From contig NC_015663.1 of assembly GCF_000215745.1 (NCBI RefSeq), positions 2,604,001 through 2,668,000 on the forward strand: 64,000 bases of DNA, read 5' to 3'. Shown here piece after piece: positions 17,341-28,247 of the stretch. The DNA is from Klebsiella aerogenes KCTC 2190. GTDB taxonomy: Bacteria > Pseudomonadota > Gammaproteobacteria > Enterobacterales > Enterobacteriaceae. Below the pieces are notes generated by a model. The model was given only the letters and a program-made list of their open reading frames with translations, was not told the DNA's origin and did not search any database. The first letter of the stretch is position 1. Each line of letters begins with the position of its first letter. Position numbers and translations under genes: made by a program.

Positions 17341-18035
17341 GCAAGGTAAAAGAAACATGCCAGCGGCAATCATAGCGTGATGGTCTACACTAATGAAAAT
17401 GAGAGCAAATAAGAAAGAAATATGAGAACTAATCTCATTCTCTTAGATATCATTCTTTCATGGGATTAATAGTCCTCTGCAAGCGGTTTTTATGTTTATG
17501 TTTAGGCATTTTGTGCGGTGCTTAAAACCATTCACGCAGCTTATTATTGGGCGGATCGTCTTGTAAATGGCTGTTTTGCGGTATTAACTTCTTACTTTTA
17601 TGTGTTATTAAGATTTTTCGCAACGTCATTTATCTCATCCATTAAGAATATTCCTAATGAATTAGGGTTATGATCCTGGGTGATATAATAATCGATTCGG
17701 ATTGTAGGAATTTTCGATCAATAACCACATGAAATTAAATGTTTTTTGTTTTTGAGCAAAAAATAGGATTTCTGCAAAAAGCAAAAAATTGACATAAATG
17801 AGAATTAGCTTCACATCCTGCTTGTTGACACTTAATCAGAAAAAACCTAAATTTGAATCCAACAAAAAATATAAATCGATAAATAATTTCGACATTATTA
17901 ATGATTAAATAATGCCGCTGGTGTTTTATTATAACCAATTTAAACAGGGGTAATTTGCAGGTTTAATCTCTGCAGGCCTGGCTATCGGCGATGGGGTGAA
18001 AGGTAGTATTCCAGGATGAAGAGGATAAACAGTAT
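17341..18035. other. Long AT-rich region between phnC and ecpR
   Basis: Nearly 700 bp, markedly AT-rich, without a convincing gene. It contains TTCCTA (17651-17656) and an inverted TAGGAA (17705-17710), candidates for the TTCCT-type sites reported for EcpR. It also holds a palindromic CCTAATGAATTAGG and a small ATGAGA-N5-TCTCAT repeat (17422-17438). Such AT-rich DNA is a likely H-NS silencing target upstream of the pilus operon. Confidence 0.55.
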
Positions 18036-18578
18036 ATGGACGATCAATGCTCCCTTGATAAGTGTATTTGGCCAGCACATGATACTTATTTTTTAAAAGG
18101 CTTGTCGGAACTCATCTTAGATATCGAAGAACTTATTTATTTGTCACTGGATAAAATATGTAAGGACTTTTTGTTTATCAATCTGAGTACCAATGCATTA
18201 AATTACTTTATTCGCTATGACAACGACTGGTTAGCCAAGGCCAAGGGCAAACAAATCATTCTGATTGCCGCGAGAAAGTCAGAAGCGTTAGCCAATTATT
18301 GGTATTACAACGGTGATATTCGCGGCGTGGTGTATGTCGACCTCGCGCGCGATATAAGAAAAGATCTGGCCTATGTAATTAATGGTCGGTTTCTGCGTAA
18401 AGATATTAAGAAAGAAAAAATTACTGACCGGGAAATGACGGTGATCAGAATGACGGCCCAGGGAATGCATCCGAAATCTATCGCCAGAATTGAAAATTGC
18501 AGTGTGAAAACTATTTATACCCATCGGCGAAATGCTGAGGCCAAGCTGTATTCAAAAATTTATAAATTAGTTATGTAA
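18036..18578 (+). CDS. ecpR: LuxR-type activator of the common pilus operon
   Basis: EcpR (MatA), 180 aa. The C-terminal LuxR helix-turn-helix is clear ([20 protein letters not shown] then [20 protein letters not shown]). The N-terminal half contains the EcpR-typical [20 protein letters not shown]. It activates ecpABCDE and itself, counteracting H-NS, and also affects motility in E. coli. It begins a little shorter at the N-terminus than the E. coli protein. An AGAGGA site lies upstream. It is the first gene of the operon, 60 bp before ecpA. Confidence 0.93.
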   Translation: MDDQCSLDKCIWPAHDTYFLKGLSELILDIEELIYLSLDKICKDFLFINLSTNALNYFIRYDNDWLAKAKGKQIILIAARKSEALANYWYYNGDIRGVVYVDLARDIRKDLAYVINGRFLRKDIKKEKITDREMTVIRMTAQGMHPKSIARIENCSVKTIYTHRRNAEAKLYSKIYKLVM

Positions 18579-18638
18579 CGTTTATTTAGTGGTACACCGG
18601 GACGACTTGTCCTTAATTAAACTCAGGATGAAAAAGCT

Positions 18639-19226
18639 ATGAAAAAAAAGGTTATTGCTATTGCTCTGGTAACGGCGTTTGCTGGAATGGGTGTTGCTCA
18701 GGCTGCTGATGTCACTGCTCAGGCCGTTGCTACCTGGTCTGCAACCGCGAAAAAAGACACTTCCAGCAAACTGGTTGTTACCCCGCTTGGCAGCCTGGCT
18801 TTCCAGTATGCCGAAGGGATTAAAGGCTTTAACTCACAAAAAGGTCTGTTTGATGTTGCGGTTGAAGGCGATACCACGGCGACTGCCTTCAAACTGACTT
18901 CACGTCTTATCACTAACACTCTGACTCAGCTGGATACCTCCGGCTCAACGCTGAGCGTGGGCGTGGATTATAACGGCGCCGCGGTAGAAAAGAGTGCTGA
19001 CACCATCATGATCGACACCGCTAACGGCGTACTGGGCGGCAACCTCAGCGCGCTGTCTAACGGCTACAACACCGCAGGCCGCACCACCGCGCAGGACGGC
19101 TTTAACTTCTCCATCATCAGCGGTACCACCGACGGCACCACCGCGGTAACCGATTACAGCACGCTGCCGGAAGGGATCTGGAGCGGTGACGTGAGCGTGC
19201 AGTTCGACGCAACCTGGACCAGCTGA
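18639..19226 (+). CDS. ecpA: Common pilus major subunit
   Basis: EcpA (MatB), 195 aa, the same length as in E. coli and nearly identical over most of it. The signal peptide covers residues 1-22 (ending VAQAAD). The mature protein is rich in Thr, Ser and Ala and has no cysteines, as expected for this alternative chaperone-usher family pilin ([18 protein letters not shown] near the start, [10 protein letters not shown] at the end). It forms the shaft of the E. coli common pilus, used for adherence and biofilm. A stable hairpin follows the gene. Confidence 0.97.
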   Translation: MKKKVIAIALVTAFAGMGVAQAADVTAQAVATWSATAKKDTSSKLVVTPLGSLAFQYAEGIKGFNSQKGLFDVAVEGDTTATAFKLTSRLITNTLTQLDTSGSTLSVGVDYNGAAVEKSADTIMIDTANGVLGGNLSALSNGYNTAGRTTAQDGFNFSIISGTTDGTTAVTDYSTLPEGIWSGDVSVQFDATWTS

Positions 19227-19242
19227 TTTTCTCGTAGCACCG

Positions 19243-19263
19243 GGCAGGGGAGATCCCCCTGCC
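19243..19263 (+). promoter_or_regulatory. Hairpin between ecpA and ecpB
   Basis: GGCAGGGG and CCCCTGCC form a perfect 8-bp GC-rich stem around AGATC, 17 bp after the ecpA stop. It lacks a T-run, so it is more likely an mRNA-stabilising or partial-attenuation structure that keeps major pilin expression above that of the downstream genes. Confidence 0.5.
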
Positions 19264-19283
19264 TCTTCATGGACTGAACGCTT

Positions 19284-19952
19284 ATGAAAAAACATCTTCT
19301 GGCCATTGGCCTGCTGCTGGGATTGGCGAATCCCGCGCTGGCGCTGGATGTCGGCGATATCTCTTCCTTTATGAACAGCGGCAGCAGCACGCTGAGTAAA
19401 GAGATTAAAAATACCACCGACAGCGGCCGCTTAATCAACATTCATCTGGAACGTCTCTCTTCACCGCTGGATGGCGGCAAAGTGATCCCGATGGATAAAC
19501 AGGATGAAGTCCTGTTGACCCCCGCCAGTTTGTTATTGCCCGCAAAGGCCAGTGAAGTGGTGCGCTTTTTCTACAAAGGCCCGGCGGATGATAAAGAGCG
19601 CTACTACCGCATTGTCTGGTTCGATCAGGCCTTAAGCGATGCCCAGCGCAATGGCTCCCAGCGCAGCGCGGTGGCCACCGCTTCTGCCCGCATCGGCACC
19701 ATTCTGGTGGTGGCGCCGCGTCAGGCTAATTTTCGCTACCAGTTTGCCGGCGACACGCTGACCAATACCGGTAACGCCACCCTGCGCATCATCGCCTACG
19801 GCCCGTGTCTGAAAATCGCCGATGGCAAAGAGTGCAAAGAAAATTACTACCTGATGCCGGGGAAATCGCGTCGCTTCACGCGCGTCAATATTGCTGACAA
19901 AAAAGGACGGGTCGCGCTCTGGCAGGGCGAGCAGTTTGTTCCCGTGAAATAG
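19284..19952 (+). CDS. ecpB: Common pilus chaperone EcpB
   Basis: EcpB (MatC), 222 aa, with a signal peptide ending near residue 20 (NPALA). It is a periplasmic chaperone-like protein of the alternative (alpha-type, CS1/CFA-like) chaperone-usher family: [20 protein letters not shown] corresponds to the conserved beta-strand region and [17 protein letters not shown] to the subunit-capping segment. It stabilises EcpA and EcpD before usher delivery. It shares the KERYYRI pattern with EcpE further down, which suggests duplication. Start supported by position in the operon. Confidence 0.95.
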   Translation: MKKHLLAIGLLLGLANPALALDVGDISSFMNSGSSTLSKEIKNTTDSGRLINIHLERLSSPLDGGKVIPMDKQDEVLLTPASLLLPAKASEVVRFFYKGPADDKERYYRIVWFDQALSDAQRNGSQRSAVATASARIGTILVVAPRQANFRYQFAGDTLTNTGNATLRIIAYGPCLKIADGKECKENYYLMPGKSRRFTRVNIADKKGRVALWQGEQFVPVK

Positions 19953-19977
19953 ACATGTGTGCTGATGGATTAAGACT

Positions 19978-22503
19978 ATGCCTTTACGACGGATCACCCC
20001 TGGACTGAACGCGCTGCTTGCCTCCGGCATGGTTCTTTTGCTGGCGCCATATAGCGACAGCCTGGCCGCCGAGCGCGTGCAGCAAATCGGCGGCGTGATT
20101 ATCCCGCAGGCTTTCAACCAGGCTTTGCAGGACGGCATGAGCATTCCTCTGTTTATTCATCTTGAAGGCAGCCGCGATAATCAGAACGATCAGCGTATCG
20201 GCGCCGCGTATATCTGGCTTGATGGCGACGTGCTGCGGGTTCGGCAAATCACCCTTGAAGAGGGCGATGACAACGCTCGCGTCAGCGACGAGACACGTCA
20301 ACAGCTCAGACATTTATCCAATGAGGCTTTCAACGACGCGCTGAAGATCCCCTTAACCGATGCCGCGCAGCTGCAACTTAGTCTGCGCCAGTTGCTGCTA
20401 CAACTGGTGGTGAAACGTGAGGCGCTGGGAACCGTGCTGCGGTCGCGCAGCGAGGATATTGGCCAGTCGAGCGTTAAAACTTTCAGTAATAACCTTACCT
20501 ACAACCTCGGGGTCTACAACAACCAGATGCGTAGCGGTGGCAGTAATACCTCCAGCTATCTGTCACTCAATAGCGTTAGCGCGCTGCGCGAGCATCACGT
20601 GGTGCTCGACGGCTCGCTGTACGGCATCGGCACCAGCCACCAGGACAACGAACTGTATAAAGCGATGTACGAGCGCGACTTCGCCGGGCACCGTTTTGCC
20701 GGCGGAATGCTGGATACCTGGAACTTACAATCGCTGGGGCCGATGACCGCGATTTCGGCCGGTAAAATCTACGGCGCGTCGTGGGGCAACCAGGCCAGTT
20801 CGACGGTATTTGATAACAGCCAGTCGGCGACGCCGGTGGTGGCATTCTTACCGGCGGCAGGCGAGGTCCACCTGATGCGTGACGGACGCCTGTTAAGCGT
20901 GCAGAACTTCGTTATGGGGAATCATGAAGTTGATACCCGAGGCCTGCCTTACGGTATTTACGACGTTAACGTCGAAGTTATCGTCAACGGAAGAGTGGTC
21001 AGCAAACGCACCCAACGCGTCAACAAGCTGTTTACTCGCGGACGCGGCGCGGGCGCGCCGCTGGCCTGGCAAATCTGGGGCGGCAGTTTCCATATGGACC
21101 GCTGGTCGGAAAGCGGTAAAAAGACGCAGCCGGCGAAAGAGAGCTGGCTGGCGGGGGCGTCGGCTTCCGGATCGCTGAGTACGCTCAGTTGGGCGGCCAC
21201 CGGCTACGGTTACGATAACAATGCCGTCGGCGAAACGCGCATCACGCTGCCGCTGACCGAGGCGGTGAATATCAACCTGCAAAACATGCTGGCCAGCGAC
21301 AGCTCCTGGAGCAGCATTGGCAGCGTCAGCGCCACCTTACCCGGCGGCTTTAGCTCGCTGTGGATTAACCAGGAAAAGACCGTTATCGGCGATAAGCTGC
21401 GCCGCAGCGATGCCGACAACCGGGCGATCGGCGGCACGCTGAACCTGAACGCCCTGTGGTCAAAACTAGGCACTTTCAGCATCAGCTACAACGATGACCG
21501 CCGTTACAACAGCCATTACTACACGGCGGATTATTACCAGACGATTTATAGCGGCTCTTTTGGCTCGCTAGGCCTGCGCGCGGGCTTACAGCGCTATAAC
21601 AACGGCGATAGCAACGCCAACACCGGGAAATATATCGCCCTCGATTTATCGCTGCCGCTGGGCAACTGGTTCAGCGCCGGGATGACCCATCAGAATGGCT
21701 ATACCATGGCCAACATTTCGGCGCGTAAGCAGTTTAATGAAGGGGCGATTCGAACCGTCGGCGCCAATATTTCGCGGGCGATTTCCGGCGATACCGGCGA
21801 CGACAAAACCTTAAGCGGCGGCGCTTATACGCAGTTCGAAACGCGTTATACCAACGGTACGCTGAACGTCAACAGCGGCGCCGACGGCTACGTGAACACC
21901 AACCTGACCGCCAGCGGCAGCGTCGGCTGGCAGGGGAAAAATATCGCCGCCAGCGGGCGAACCGACGGCAACGCCGGAGTGATCTTCAATACCGGGCTGG
22001 AAGACGACGGCAAGCTCAGCGCTAAGGTTAACGGGCGCATCGTGCAGCTCAGCGGTAAACGCAACTACCTGCCGTTGTCGCCGTACAGCCGCTATGAAGT
22101 CGAACTGCAGAACAGTAAAAACTCGATCGACAGCTACGACATTGTCAGCGGTCGTAAGAGTCACCTGACGCTTTATCCCGGTAACGTGGCGGTGATCGAG
22201 CCGGAAGTGAAGCAAATGGTCACCGTCTCCGGGCGCATCCGCGCCGAAGACGGCACGCTGCTGGCGAACGCGCGCATTAATAACCATATCGGGCGCACCC
22301 GCACCGATGAGAACGGTGAATTTGTCATGGATGTCGATAAAAAATATCCCACCATTGATTTTAGCTACGGCGGAAATAAAACCTGTGAAGTGGCGCTGGA
22401 GCTCAGCCAGGCGCGCGGTGCGGTGTGGGTAGGGGACGTAGTATGCAGCGGTCTCTCTTCATGGGCGGCGGTGCAGCAGACAGGAGAAGGTAATGAAAGC
22501 TAA
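19978..22503 (+). CDS. ecpC: Common pilus outer membrane usher
   Basis: EcpC (MatD), 841 aa. Signal peptide to about residue 30 (YSDSLAA). A central 24-stranded usher barrel extends to about 700 with repeated short beta strands, and a C-terminal carboxypeptidase-like fold follows ([20 protein letters not shown]). It is the outer membrane secretion and assembly platform of the pilus. The stop overlaps the ecpD start by 11 bases, so the two are translationally coupled. No frameshift is visible over the full length. Confidence 0.95.
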   Translation: MPLRRITPGLNALLASGMVLLLAPYSDSLAAERVQQIGGVIIPQAFNQALQDGMSIPLFIHLEGSRDNQNDQRIGAAYIWLDGDVLRVRQITLEEGDDNARVSDETRQQLRHLSNEAFNDALKIPLTDAAQLQLSLRQLLLQLVVKREALGTVLRSRSEDIGQSSVKTFSNNLTYNLGVYNNQMRSGGSNTSSYLSLNSVSALREHHVVLDGSLYGIGTSHQDNELYKAMYERDFAGHRFAGGMLDTWNLQSLGPMTAISAGKIYGASWGNQASSTVFDNSQSATPVVAFLPAAGEVHLMRDGRLLSVQNFVMGNHEVDTRGLPYGIYDVNVEVIVNGRVVSKRTQRVNKLFTRGRGAGAPLAWQIWGGSFHMDRWSESGKKTQPAKESWLAGASASGSLSTLSWAATGYGYDNNAVGETRITLPLTEAVNINLQNMLASDSSWSSIGSVSATLPGGFSSLWINQEKTVIGDKLRRSDADNRAIGGTLNLNALWSKLGTFSISYNDDRRYNSHYYTADYYQTIYSGSFGSLGLRAGLQRYNNGDSNANTGKYIALDLSLPLGNWFSAGMTHQNGYTMANISARKQFNEGAIRTVGANISRAISGDTGDDKTLSGGAYTQFETRYTNGTLNVNSGADGYVNTNLTASGSVGWQGKNIAASGRTDGNAGVIFNTGLEDDGKLSAKVNGRIVQLSGKRNYLPLSPYSRYEVELQNSKNSIDSYDIVSGRKSHLTLYPGNVAVIEPEVKQMVTVSGRIRAEDGTLLANARINNHIGRTRTDENGEFVMDVDKKYPTIDFSYGGNKTCEVALELSQARGAVWVGDVVCSGLSSWAAVQQTGEGNES

Positions 22504-24136
22504 GTGGCTAGCTCTGATGGTAGCGATGCTCGCGGAACTGTCGATATCGCAAACTTATGCCGCGATCTCGAAAACCACCTGGAGCGATGCGCCAGCGCGC
22601 GAATTCGTCTTCGTTGAAAACAACTCTGATGATAACTTCTTCGTCACCCCTGGCGGCGCGTTGGATCCGCGTATGACCGGTGCAAACCGCTGGACGGGTT
22701 TAAAATACAACGGATCAGGCACGATTTATCAGCAGAGCCTGGGTTATATCGATAATGGCTATAACACCGGGCTCAATGCAAACTGGAAGTTCGACATGTG
22801 GCTGGAAAATTCCCCGGTATCCCATCCGCTGCTGGGGCTACGCTGTATTAACTGGTATGGCGGCTGCGATATGGCGACCAGCCTGATTCAGCCGCAGACT
22901 ACCGACGCTAGCGGTTTTTATGGCGCGACGGTAACCAGCGGCGGCGCTAAGTGGATGCACGGCATGATGTCTGATGCTTTCTATCAGTATCTACAACAGA
23001 TGCCGGTTGGCGGTAGCTTTACGATGACCATTAATGCCTGTCAGACATCCGTGGCTTACGATGCAAGCCTCGGCCAGCGCTGTAAAGATCAGGCATCAGG
23101 TAACTGGTACGTCCGTAACGTTACTCACACCAAAGCGGCGAATCTCAGGCTCATCAACACCCACTCTCTGGCAGAAGTATTTATTAACAGCGATGGCGTA
23201 CCGACGCTGGGCGAAGGCAATGCCGATTGCCAGACGCAGACTATTGGTAGCCGTGCGGGTTTAAGCTGCAAAATGGTCAACTATAATTTGCAAACCAATG
23301 GCTTGAGCAATACCTCGATACATATCTTCCCGGCAATCGCTAACTCATCGCTGGCATCGGCCGTCGGGGCGTACGATATGCAGTTCAGTCTCAACGGCAG
23401 CTCGTGGAAACCGGTGAGCAATACGGCTTATTACTACACGTTCAACGAAATGAAGAGTTCGGAGGCGATCTACGTCTTTTTCTCGAGCAACTTCTTTAAG
23501 CAGATGGTGGCGTTGGGTATAAGCGACATTAACACTAAAGATTTGTTTAACTTCCGCTTTCAGAATACGACTTCACCAGAGTCAGGTTGGTATGAGTTTT
23601 CTACTTCGAATACGTTAATTATCAAACCGCGTGATTTCAGCATCAGCATTATCTCCGATGAGTACACTTCGGCGCCGTCACGTGAGGGCTACGTCGGCAG
23701 CGGCGAACCGGCGCTGGATTTCGGCTACATCGTCACCACCAGCGGCAAAACCGCCGCCGATGAGGTGTTGATTAAAGTGACCGGTCCGTCACAGGCGATT
23801 AGCGGCCGCTCGTATTGCCTGTTCAGCTCGGCGGACGGTACCGCGCAGGTGCCTTTCCCGGCGTCGCTCTCTTTCATTACCCAAAGCGGGGCGACGAAAA
23901 GTTACGACGCCGGCTGCGACGATAGCTGGCACGACATGACCGATGCGCTATGGCTGACCACGCCGTGGACTGATATTTCCGGCGAGGTGGGGCAGATGGA
24001 TAAAACAACGGTGCGCTTCTCGATTGCTATGGACGATCCTATCTCGCTGCGCACCATCACCGACAACGGCTGGTTTGGCGAGGTCAGCGCTTCAGGAGAG
24101 ATTCATGTCCAGGCGACGTGGCGTAACATTAATTAA
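22493..24136 (+). CDS. ecpD: Common pilus tip adhesin EcpD
   Basis: EcpD (MatE), 547 aa, signal peptide about 22 residues (ending QTYAA). The two-domain tip protein of the E. coli common pilus: an N-terminal half with paired cysteines ([28 protein letters not shown]) and a C-terminal pilin-like half joined after about residue 370. It caps the EcpA shaft and contributes to adherence. It overlaps both ecpC at its start and ecpE at its end (24105-24136), showing a tightly packed operon. Confidence 0.94.
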   Translation: MKAKWLALMVAMLAELSISQTYAAISKTTWSDAPAREFVFVENNSDDNFFVTPGGALDPRMTGANRWTGLKYNGSGTIYQQSLGYIDNGYNTGLNANWKFDMWLENSPVSHPLLGLRCINWYGGCDMATSLIQPQTTDASGFYGATVTSGGAKWMHGMMSDAFYQYLQQMPVGGSFTMTINACQTSVAYDASLGQRCKDQASGNWYVRNVTHTKAANLRLINTHSLAEVFINSDGVPTLGEGNADCQTQTIGSRAGLSCKMVNYNLQTNGLSNTSIHIFPAIANSSLASAVGAYDMQFSLNGSSWKPVSNTAYYYTFNEMKSSEAIYVFFSSNFFKQMVALGISDINTKDLFNFRFQNTTSPESGWYEFSTSNTLIIKPRDFSISIISDEYTSAPSREGYVGSGEPALDFGYIVTTSGKTAADEVLIKVTGPSQAISGRSYCLFSSADGTAQVPFPASLSFITQSGATKSYDAGCDDSWHDMTDALWLTTPWTDISGEVGQMDKTTVRFSIAMDDPISLRTITDNGWFGEVSASGEIHVQATWRNIN

Positions 24137-24800
24137 GCTGACGCTGGCGAGCCTGTGGCTGCTGGCCGCGCCGCTGGCGCAGGCGATTTCTGTCGGTAAT
24201 CTGACCTTTTCGCTGGCCTCTGACGCTGAGTTTGCGGCGAAAAGGGTGATTAACAACAATAAAAGCGCGCGGCTATATCGGGTGTCGGTGGTGGGTATCG
24301 ACCGGCCCGGCGGTCATGAGGTTCGTGCCCGCCCGGCGGACGGCGAACTGCTGTTCGCCCCGCGCCAGCTGACGCTGCAGGCGGGTGAAAGCGAATATTT
24401 TAAGTTCTATTATCACGGGCCGAAGGATAACCGCGAACGCTACTATCGGGTCTCGTTTCGCGAAATTCCCACCCGCAACCTGGTGATGCGCGCCCCGGCG
24501 GGCGGGCAGATCAGCATGGAGCCGGTGGTGGTGATGGATACCATTCTGGTGGTGCGCCCGCGGCAGGTTCAGTTTAAATGGGCGTTCGATAAAGCGGCGG
24601 GGAGCGTCAGTAATACCGGCAATACCTGGTTTAAGCTGCTGATAAAACCGGGATGCGACACCACGGAAGAGGAAGGTGACGCCTGGTATCTGCGCCCCGG
24701 CGATGTCGTTCGCCAGCCGTCGCTGCGTAAGCCCGGCAACCACTACATTATCTATAACGAGAAATTTATTAAAATCAGCAATGACTGCCCGGTGAAATAG
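24105..24800 (+). CDS. ecpE: Common pilus chaperone EcpE
   Basis: EcpE (MatF), 231 aa from ATG 24105, selected because CAGGAGAG precedes it and it gives a clean signal peptide ([11 protein letters not shown]). It is a second periplasmic chaperone-like protein of the alternative chaperone-usher family: [20 protein letters not shown] and [18 protein letters not shown] parallel EcpB. The start lies inside the 3' end of ecpD in another frame. It is the last gene of the operon and is convergent with the amidohydrolase gene 17 bp beyond. Confidence 0.93.
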   Translation: MSRRRGVTLIKLTLASLWLLAAPLAQAISVGNLTFSLASDAEFAAKRVINNNKSARLYRVSVVGIDRPGGHEVRARPADGELLFAPRQLTLQAGESEYFKFYYHGPKDNRERYYRVSFREIPTRNLVMRAPAGGQISMEPVVVMDTILVVRPRQVQFKWAFDKAAGSVSNTGNTWFKLLIKPGCDTTEEEGDAWYLRPGDVVRQPSLRKPGNHYIIYNEKFIKISNDCPVK

Positions 24801-24817
24801 CCGGGCAATCGTCTGAA

Positions 24818-25999
24818 TTATTCCTCGTTCAGCAACTCACTCACCAGCGCGATATGGGTCTTAATGCCGACCGCCAGCGCATCTTCGTCGATGCGAAAAT
24901 GCGGGTTGTGCACGTTCCACGTCGCCCCTTTTTGCGCATTGCCGCAGCCGATAAACAGGAAGGTTCCGGGGATTTTCTCCTGATAGGAGGAGAAATCCTC
25001 GCTGCCGAATAGCGCCTTATCCTGCAGCTGTAGCGTGCCTGCCGGGAAGTGGCGGGCTATAGCTTCGCGGGCGATATGATTGGTGGCGTCGTGGTTGTTT
25101 CCCACCGCATAGCCCTGCTGCCATTTGATTTCGTAGCTGGCGCCGTGGGCGGCGGTGATGCCGTCGATAATCCGCGCCATCAGCGGCGGCACCGCCTCGC
25201 GTACCTGCTGGTTATGGGTACGCAGCGTCCCGGCCAGACGCGCGCTGTCGGGGATCACGTTATAGCTATCGCCGGCCTGAAAAGTGGCGATAGTCAGCAC
25301 CGGCGCGTTGCCCGGATCGATATGGCGGGCGACGATCTGCTGCAGCGCGCCGACCACTTCCGCGCCGATGGTCACCGGATCGATACAGTGCTGCGGCATC
25401 GAGCCGTGGCCGCCTTTGCCGCGAATGGTGATATCAAAGTTATCGCTGGAAGCGACGTACACTCCCTCTTTCAGGGTAATCACGCCAACCGGGCTGGTGG
25501 GGAAAACATGCAGGCCGAAAATATGTTCGACATCGTCAACCACGCCAAGCTCAACCAGCTCACGCGCCCCGCCCGGCGGCACCTCTTCCGCGGGCTGGAA
25601 GATGAATTTAATGCTGCCGTGCAGCTGTTCGCGAAGCTGGCACAAGACTTTCGCCGCCCCCATCAGCATCGCGGTATGCGCGTCGTGACCGCAGGCGTGC
25701 ATTACGCCGGGCTTCGTTGAGCAGAATGCTTCTCCGCTCTCTTCCTGGAGCGGTAGGGCATCGATATCGGCCCGCAGCGCCCACATCGGGCCCGGATGCG
25801 CGCCGCGCAGTACGGCAATCACGCTATTTTCCAGCGGGCGGCTTATCTCGAGACCGGAAAATAGCGCCAGCTCGTGGGCGATGTAATCGGCGGTCGGCTT
25901 CTCGTTAAACGACAGATCCGGATGGGCGTGGATATGGCGACGCCAGCGCAGCGCTTCCTCGGCCGCGGCGGAAATTAATTGTTCAGTGGCGTGATGCAT
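24818..25999 (-). CDS. M20-family amidohydrolase (hippurate hydrolase-like)
   Basis: 393 aa from ATG 25999 (AAGGAG upstream). A metal-dependent cytoplasmic amidohydrolase of the M20D/HipO-AbgA group: metal ligands in [14 protein letters not shown] and [14 protein letters not shown], a dimerisation domain around [10 protein letters not shown], and a closing [16 protein letters not shown]. Such enzymes cleave N-acyl or N-aryl amino acids. It follows an MFS transporter gene with 11 bp between and is divergent from an AbgR-like regulator, so a dedicated uptake-and-cleavage pathway is plausible. The true substrate is unknown. Confidence 0.88.
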   Translation of the reverse strand: MHHATEQLISAAAEEALRWRRHIHAHPDLSFNEKPTADYIAHELALFSGLEISRPLENSVIAVLRGAHPGPMWALRADIDALPLQEESGEAFCSTKPGVMHACGHDAHTAMLMGAAKVLCQLREQLHGSIKFIFQPAEEVPPGGARELVELGVVDDVEHIFGLHVFPTSPVGVITLKEGVYVASSDNFDITIRGKGGHGSMPQHCIDPVTIGAEVVGALQQIVARHIDPGNAPVLTIATFQAGDSYNVIPDSARLAGTLRTHNQQVREAVPPLMARIIDGITAAHGASYEIKWQQGYAVGNNHDATNHIAREAIARHFPAGTLQLQDKALFGSEDFSSYQEKIPGTFLFIGCGNAQKGATWNVHNPHFRIDEDALAVGIKTHIALVSELLNEE

Positions 26000-26010
26000 C
26001 AGTGACTCCT

Positions 26011-27204
26011 TCAATCAATAACGGGCTGACTGACGACGGTTTTACGTTTCATGAGCGGCAGCACCGCCAGCGCGGAGCAAACCATCGCCAGTGAAAGAAA
26101 CAGGAAAGCGCTGGCGTAACCGTGGGTTTTCTCCACCAGATAGCCAATGACGATCGGCGAGACAAAGCCGCCGAGAGTACCGCCGGTATTAATCAGACCG
26201 ATGGCCGAGCCCATCATATTTTCCGGCAGGCGCTTCATCGGCAGGGTAAAGGCGGTGACGAAGGTCGACATCAGGAAAATTTCGCCGATAAACAGCAGCA
26301 GGCTGGCGGTCAGCGGCGTCCGGGCATGGAAGATAGCGAAGATCGCCACGGCGCTGATTAGCGCGCTAATCGCGATGACCAGCGGTTCGCGATTGAGAAA
26401 ATATTTACCCACCAGCCAGCCGGTACCGAGCGATGAGATCCAGATCCCCAGACCACCCGCGGCCACCACGTAGCCGGATGCAGACAGCGACATCCCCATA
26501 CTCTGAACAAAAAACTTCGGTAGCCAGGCCATCAGGCCATAGCTGGGAATATTGACGCAAAAGATAGCCAGAAAGAGCAGGATTACCGTGGGGTTACGCC
26601 ACAGGGCGGCGCCGGCGGCGCTCTGTTTCGCGACCACCGCCGTCGGTTGCCGGCGCGGCACGCGCAGGGCGATCAGCAGGGCGATGGCGCAGGCCACGAT
26701 CCCCAGTACGGTGAACGACAGATGCCAGCCGAGCAGCGCCAGCGCGTTAACGGCGATAATCGGCCCAATGGTCATCGCCAGTCCCGCTGACGACAGCAAT
26801 ATCGATTGGGCGAAGGTACGTTGTTCCAGAGTGAAGTTGCTTACCACCGCCTTGGCGCAGGAGCAGGGATAGCCTGAATGGCCGACGCCTGACAGAAAGC
26901 GGAACAGCAGCAGCAGGCCGAAGCTCGCTCCCAGCAGGCCAAAGCACAGCGCGAATATCCCCAGCGCCGCCAGCGACAGCACCAGCATCGTTTTGTAGCC
27001 AATGCGATCGTTAAGCCAGCCCGCCGGCACCTGAAACAGCGAATAGGCGAGAAAAAAGATGCCGGTAATGTAGCCCAGTTGTTCGGCGTTGAGCCCGAAC
27101 TCCTTTTCGATAGGCAGCAGCGCGAAGCCGGTGACGGTTTTGTCGATATAAACGACCACGTAGCCGATAAACAGTAAGAAGATCATCTGAGACTGACTTT
27201 TCAT
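26011..27204 (-). CDS. MFS transporter, probably for an amidohydrolase substrate
   Basis: 397 aa with 12 hydrophobic segments and the MFS loop 2-3 motif ([14 protein letters not shown]). [18 protein letters not shown] near the start resembles anion:cation symporter-type members that take up organic acids. It lies directly upstream of the M20 amidohydrolase gene in the same operon, which suggests it imports the substrate of that enzyme. No strong Shine-Dalgarno precedes the ATG. The regulator gene starts 135 bp away on the opposite strand. Confidence 0.85.
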   Translation of the reverse strand: MKSQSQMIFLLFIGYVVVYIDKTVTGFALLPIEKEFGLNAEQLGYITGIFFLAYSLFQVPAGWLNDRIGYKTMLVLSLAALGIFALCFGLLGASFGLLLLFRFLSGVGHSGYPCSCAKAVVSNFTLEQRTFAQSILLSSAGLAMTIGPIIAVNALALLGWHLSFTVLGIVACAIALLIALRVPRRQPTAVVAKQSAAGAALWRNPTVILLFLAIFCVNIPSYGLMAWLPKFFVQSMGMSLSASGYVVAAGGLGIWISSLGTGWLVGKYFLNREPLVIAISALISAVAIFAIFHARTPLTASLLLFIGEIFLMSTFVTAFTLPMKRLPENMMGSAIGLINTGGTLGGFVSPIVIGYLVEKTHGYASAFLFLSLAMVCSALAVLPLMKRKTVVSQPVID

Positions 27205-27338
27205 TTTTTTCCGCCCGGTGTCTCATGGTTGCATGTGTTGTCGTGGGGGAATCCCCTACTGCATCCTCAGGCTTTACCCGCGCGGCGGGAAGATATAATT
27301 TTTCTATAGGTGATGCTTTTTTCTGATAGGGGTGAACG

Positions 27339-28247
27339 GTGAAATATCTTCCCAAATTAAACCAGCTGCAGGCGCTACGGCAGGTGGCGCGTAGCGGCAG
27401 CATCCGCTCGGCGGCGCGTGAACTGGGGCAATCGCAGCCGGCGCTGAGCCGGACATTACGTGAGCTGGAGCAAATCCTCGGTACGCAACTTTTTCTGCGC
27501 AGTAAAGAAGGCGTCGCCCTGACGGAAGCGGGAATCGCTTTCTTACAGCGCGCGGAGTGGGTGCTGGAGGAGCTGCGGCGCGCGGCGGATGAGGTGGAAC
27601 AGATTAACCATGTCACCCACGGTCGGCTGACGGTCGGCTTTTCGTCGTTGATTGCCCTGACGGTATTTCCGCAAGTGGCCGAAGGGTTTAAGCAGGCGCT
27701 GCCGCAGGTACAGATGACGGTGAAAGAGGGGCAGCTTTCGTCGCTGCTGCCGGGCGTCCGCAGCGGAGAGATAGACCTGGCGATCGGATCGGTCGACCCG
27801 ATGCATCCGCCGGAAGGGGTGATGCTGGAACCGCTGTTTACCGCGCCGTTCTGTGTCATCGCGCGCAAGGGGCATCCGCTGGCGCAAGAGAGCGATCTGC
27901 TGGCGCTGCGTAAAGCCCGCTGGCTGTTGCCGGAGTCGCCGATGGGCTACTACCAGCAGTTACAAAACGAGCTGATTCACTTTTATCGCCAGGTGTCGAT
28001 TACCCCGCTGCGCACCGACTCGGTCATTGTCGGTTTGCAGATGGTACTGGAATCCGATTATTTGACCATCGTCGCGCGCGCCATGAACCAGCCGCTGCAG
28101 CTTGGCGAAAAGCTGGTCACGCTGCCGGTATCCACGCTCCCGGCGGCGCAGTATTGCGCGGTGTGGTCGCAAAAATCGGCGCTCACCGCCAATGCCCGGC
28201 TGTTTCTCAATCGGCTGCGAAGCGCCTGTCAGCGCTACGCCTGGTAA
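27339..28247 (+). CDS. LysR-family regulator (AbgR-like)
   Basis: 302 aa, start GTG 27339 with AGGGG seven bases upstream. An N-terminal winged helix (LNQLQALRQVARSGSIRSAA, RELGQSQPALSRTLRELEQ) is followed by an effector domain with GRLTVGFSSLIALTVFPQV. The general shape and the SQPALS pattern are closest to AbgR, the regulator of p-aminobenzoyl-glutamate use in E. coli. Divergence from the MFS-amidohydrolase pair supports control of that operon. Its 3' end overlaps the convergent ABC permease gene by 41 bases. Confidence 0.87.
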   Translation: MKYLPKLNQLQALRQVARSGSIRSAARELGQSQPALSRTLRELEQILGTQLFLRSKEGVALTEAGIAFLQRAEWVLEELRRAADEVEQINHVTHGRLTVGFSSLIALTVFPQVAEGFKQALPQVQMTVKEGQLSSLLPGVRSGEIDLAIGSVDPMHPPEGVMLEPLFTAPFCVIARKGHPLAQESDLLALRKARWLLPESPMGYYQQLQNELIHFYRQVSITPLRTDSVIVGLQMVLESDYLTIVARAMNQPLQLGEKLVTLPVSTLPAAQYCAVWSQKSALTANARLFLNRLRSACQRYAW

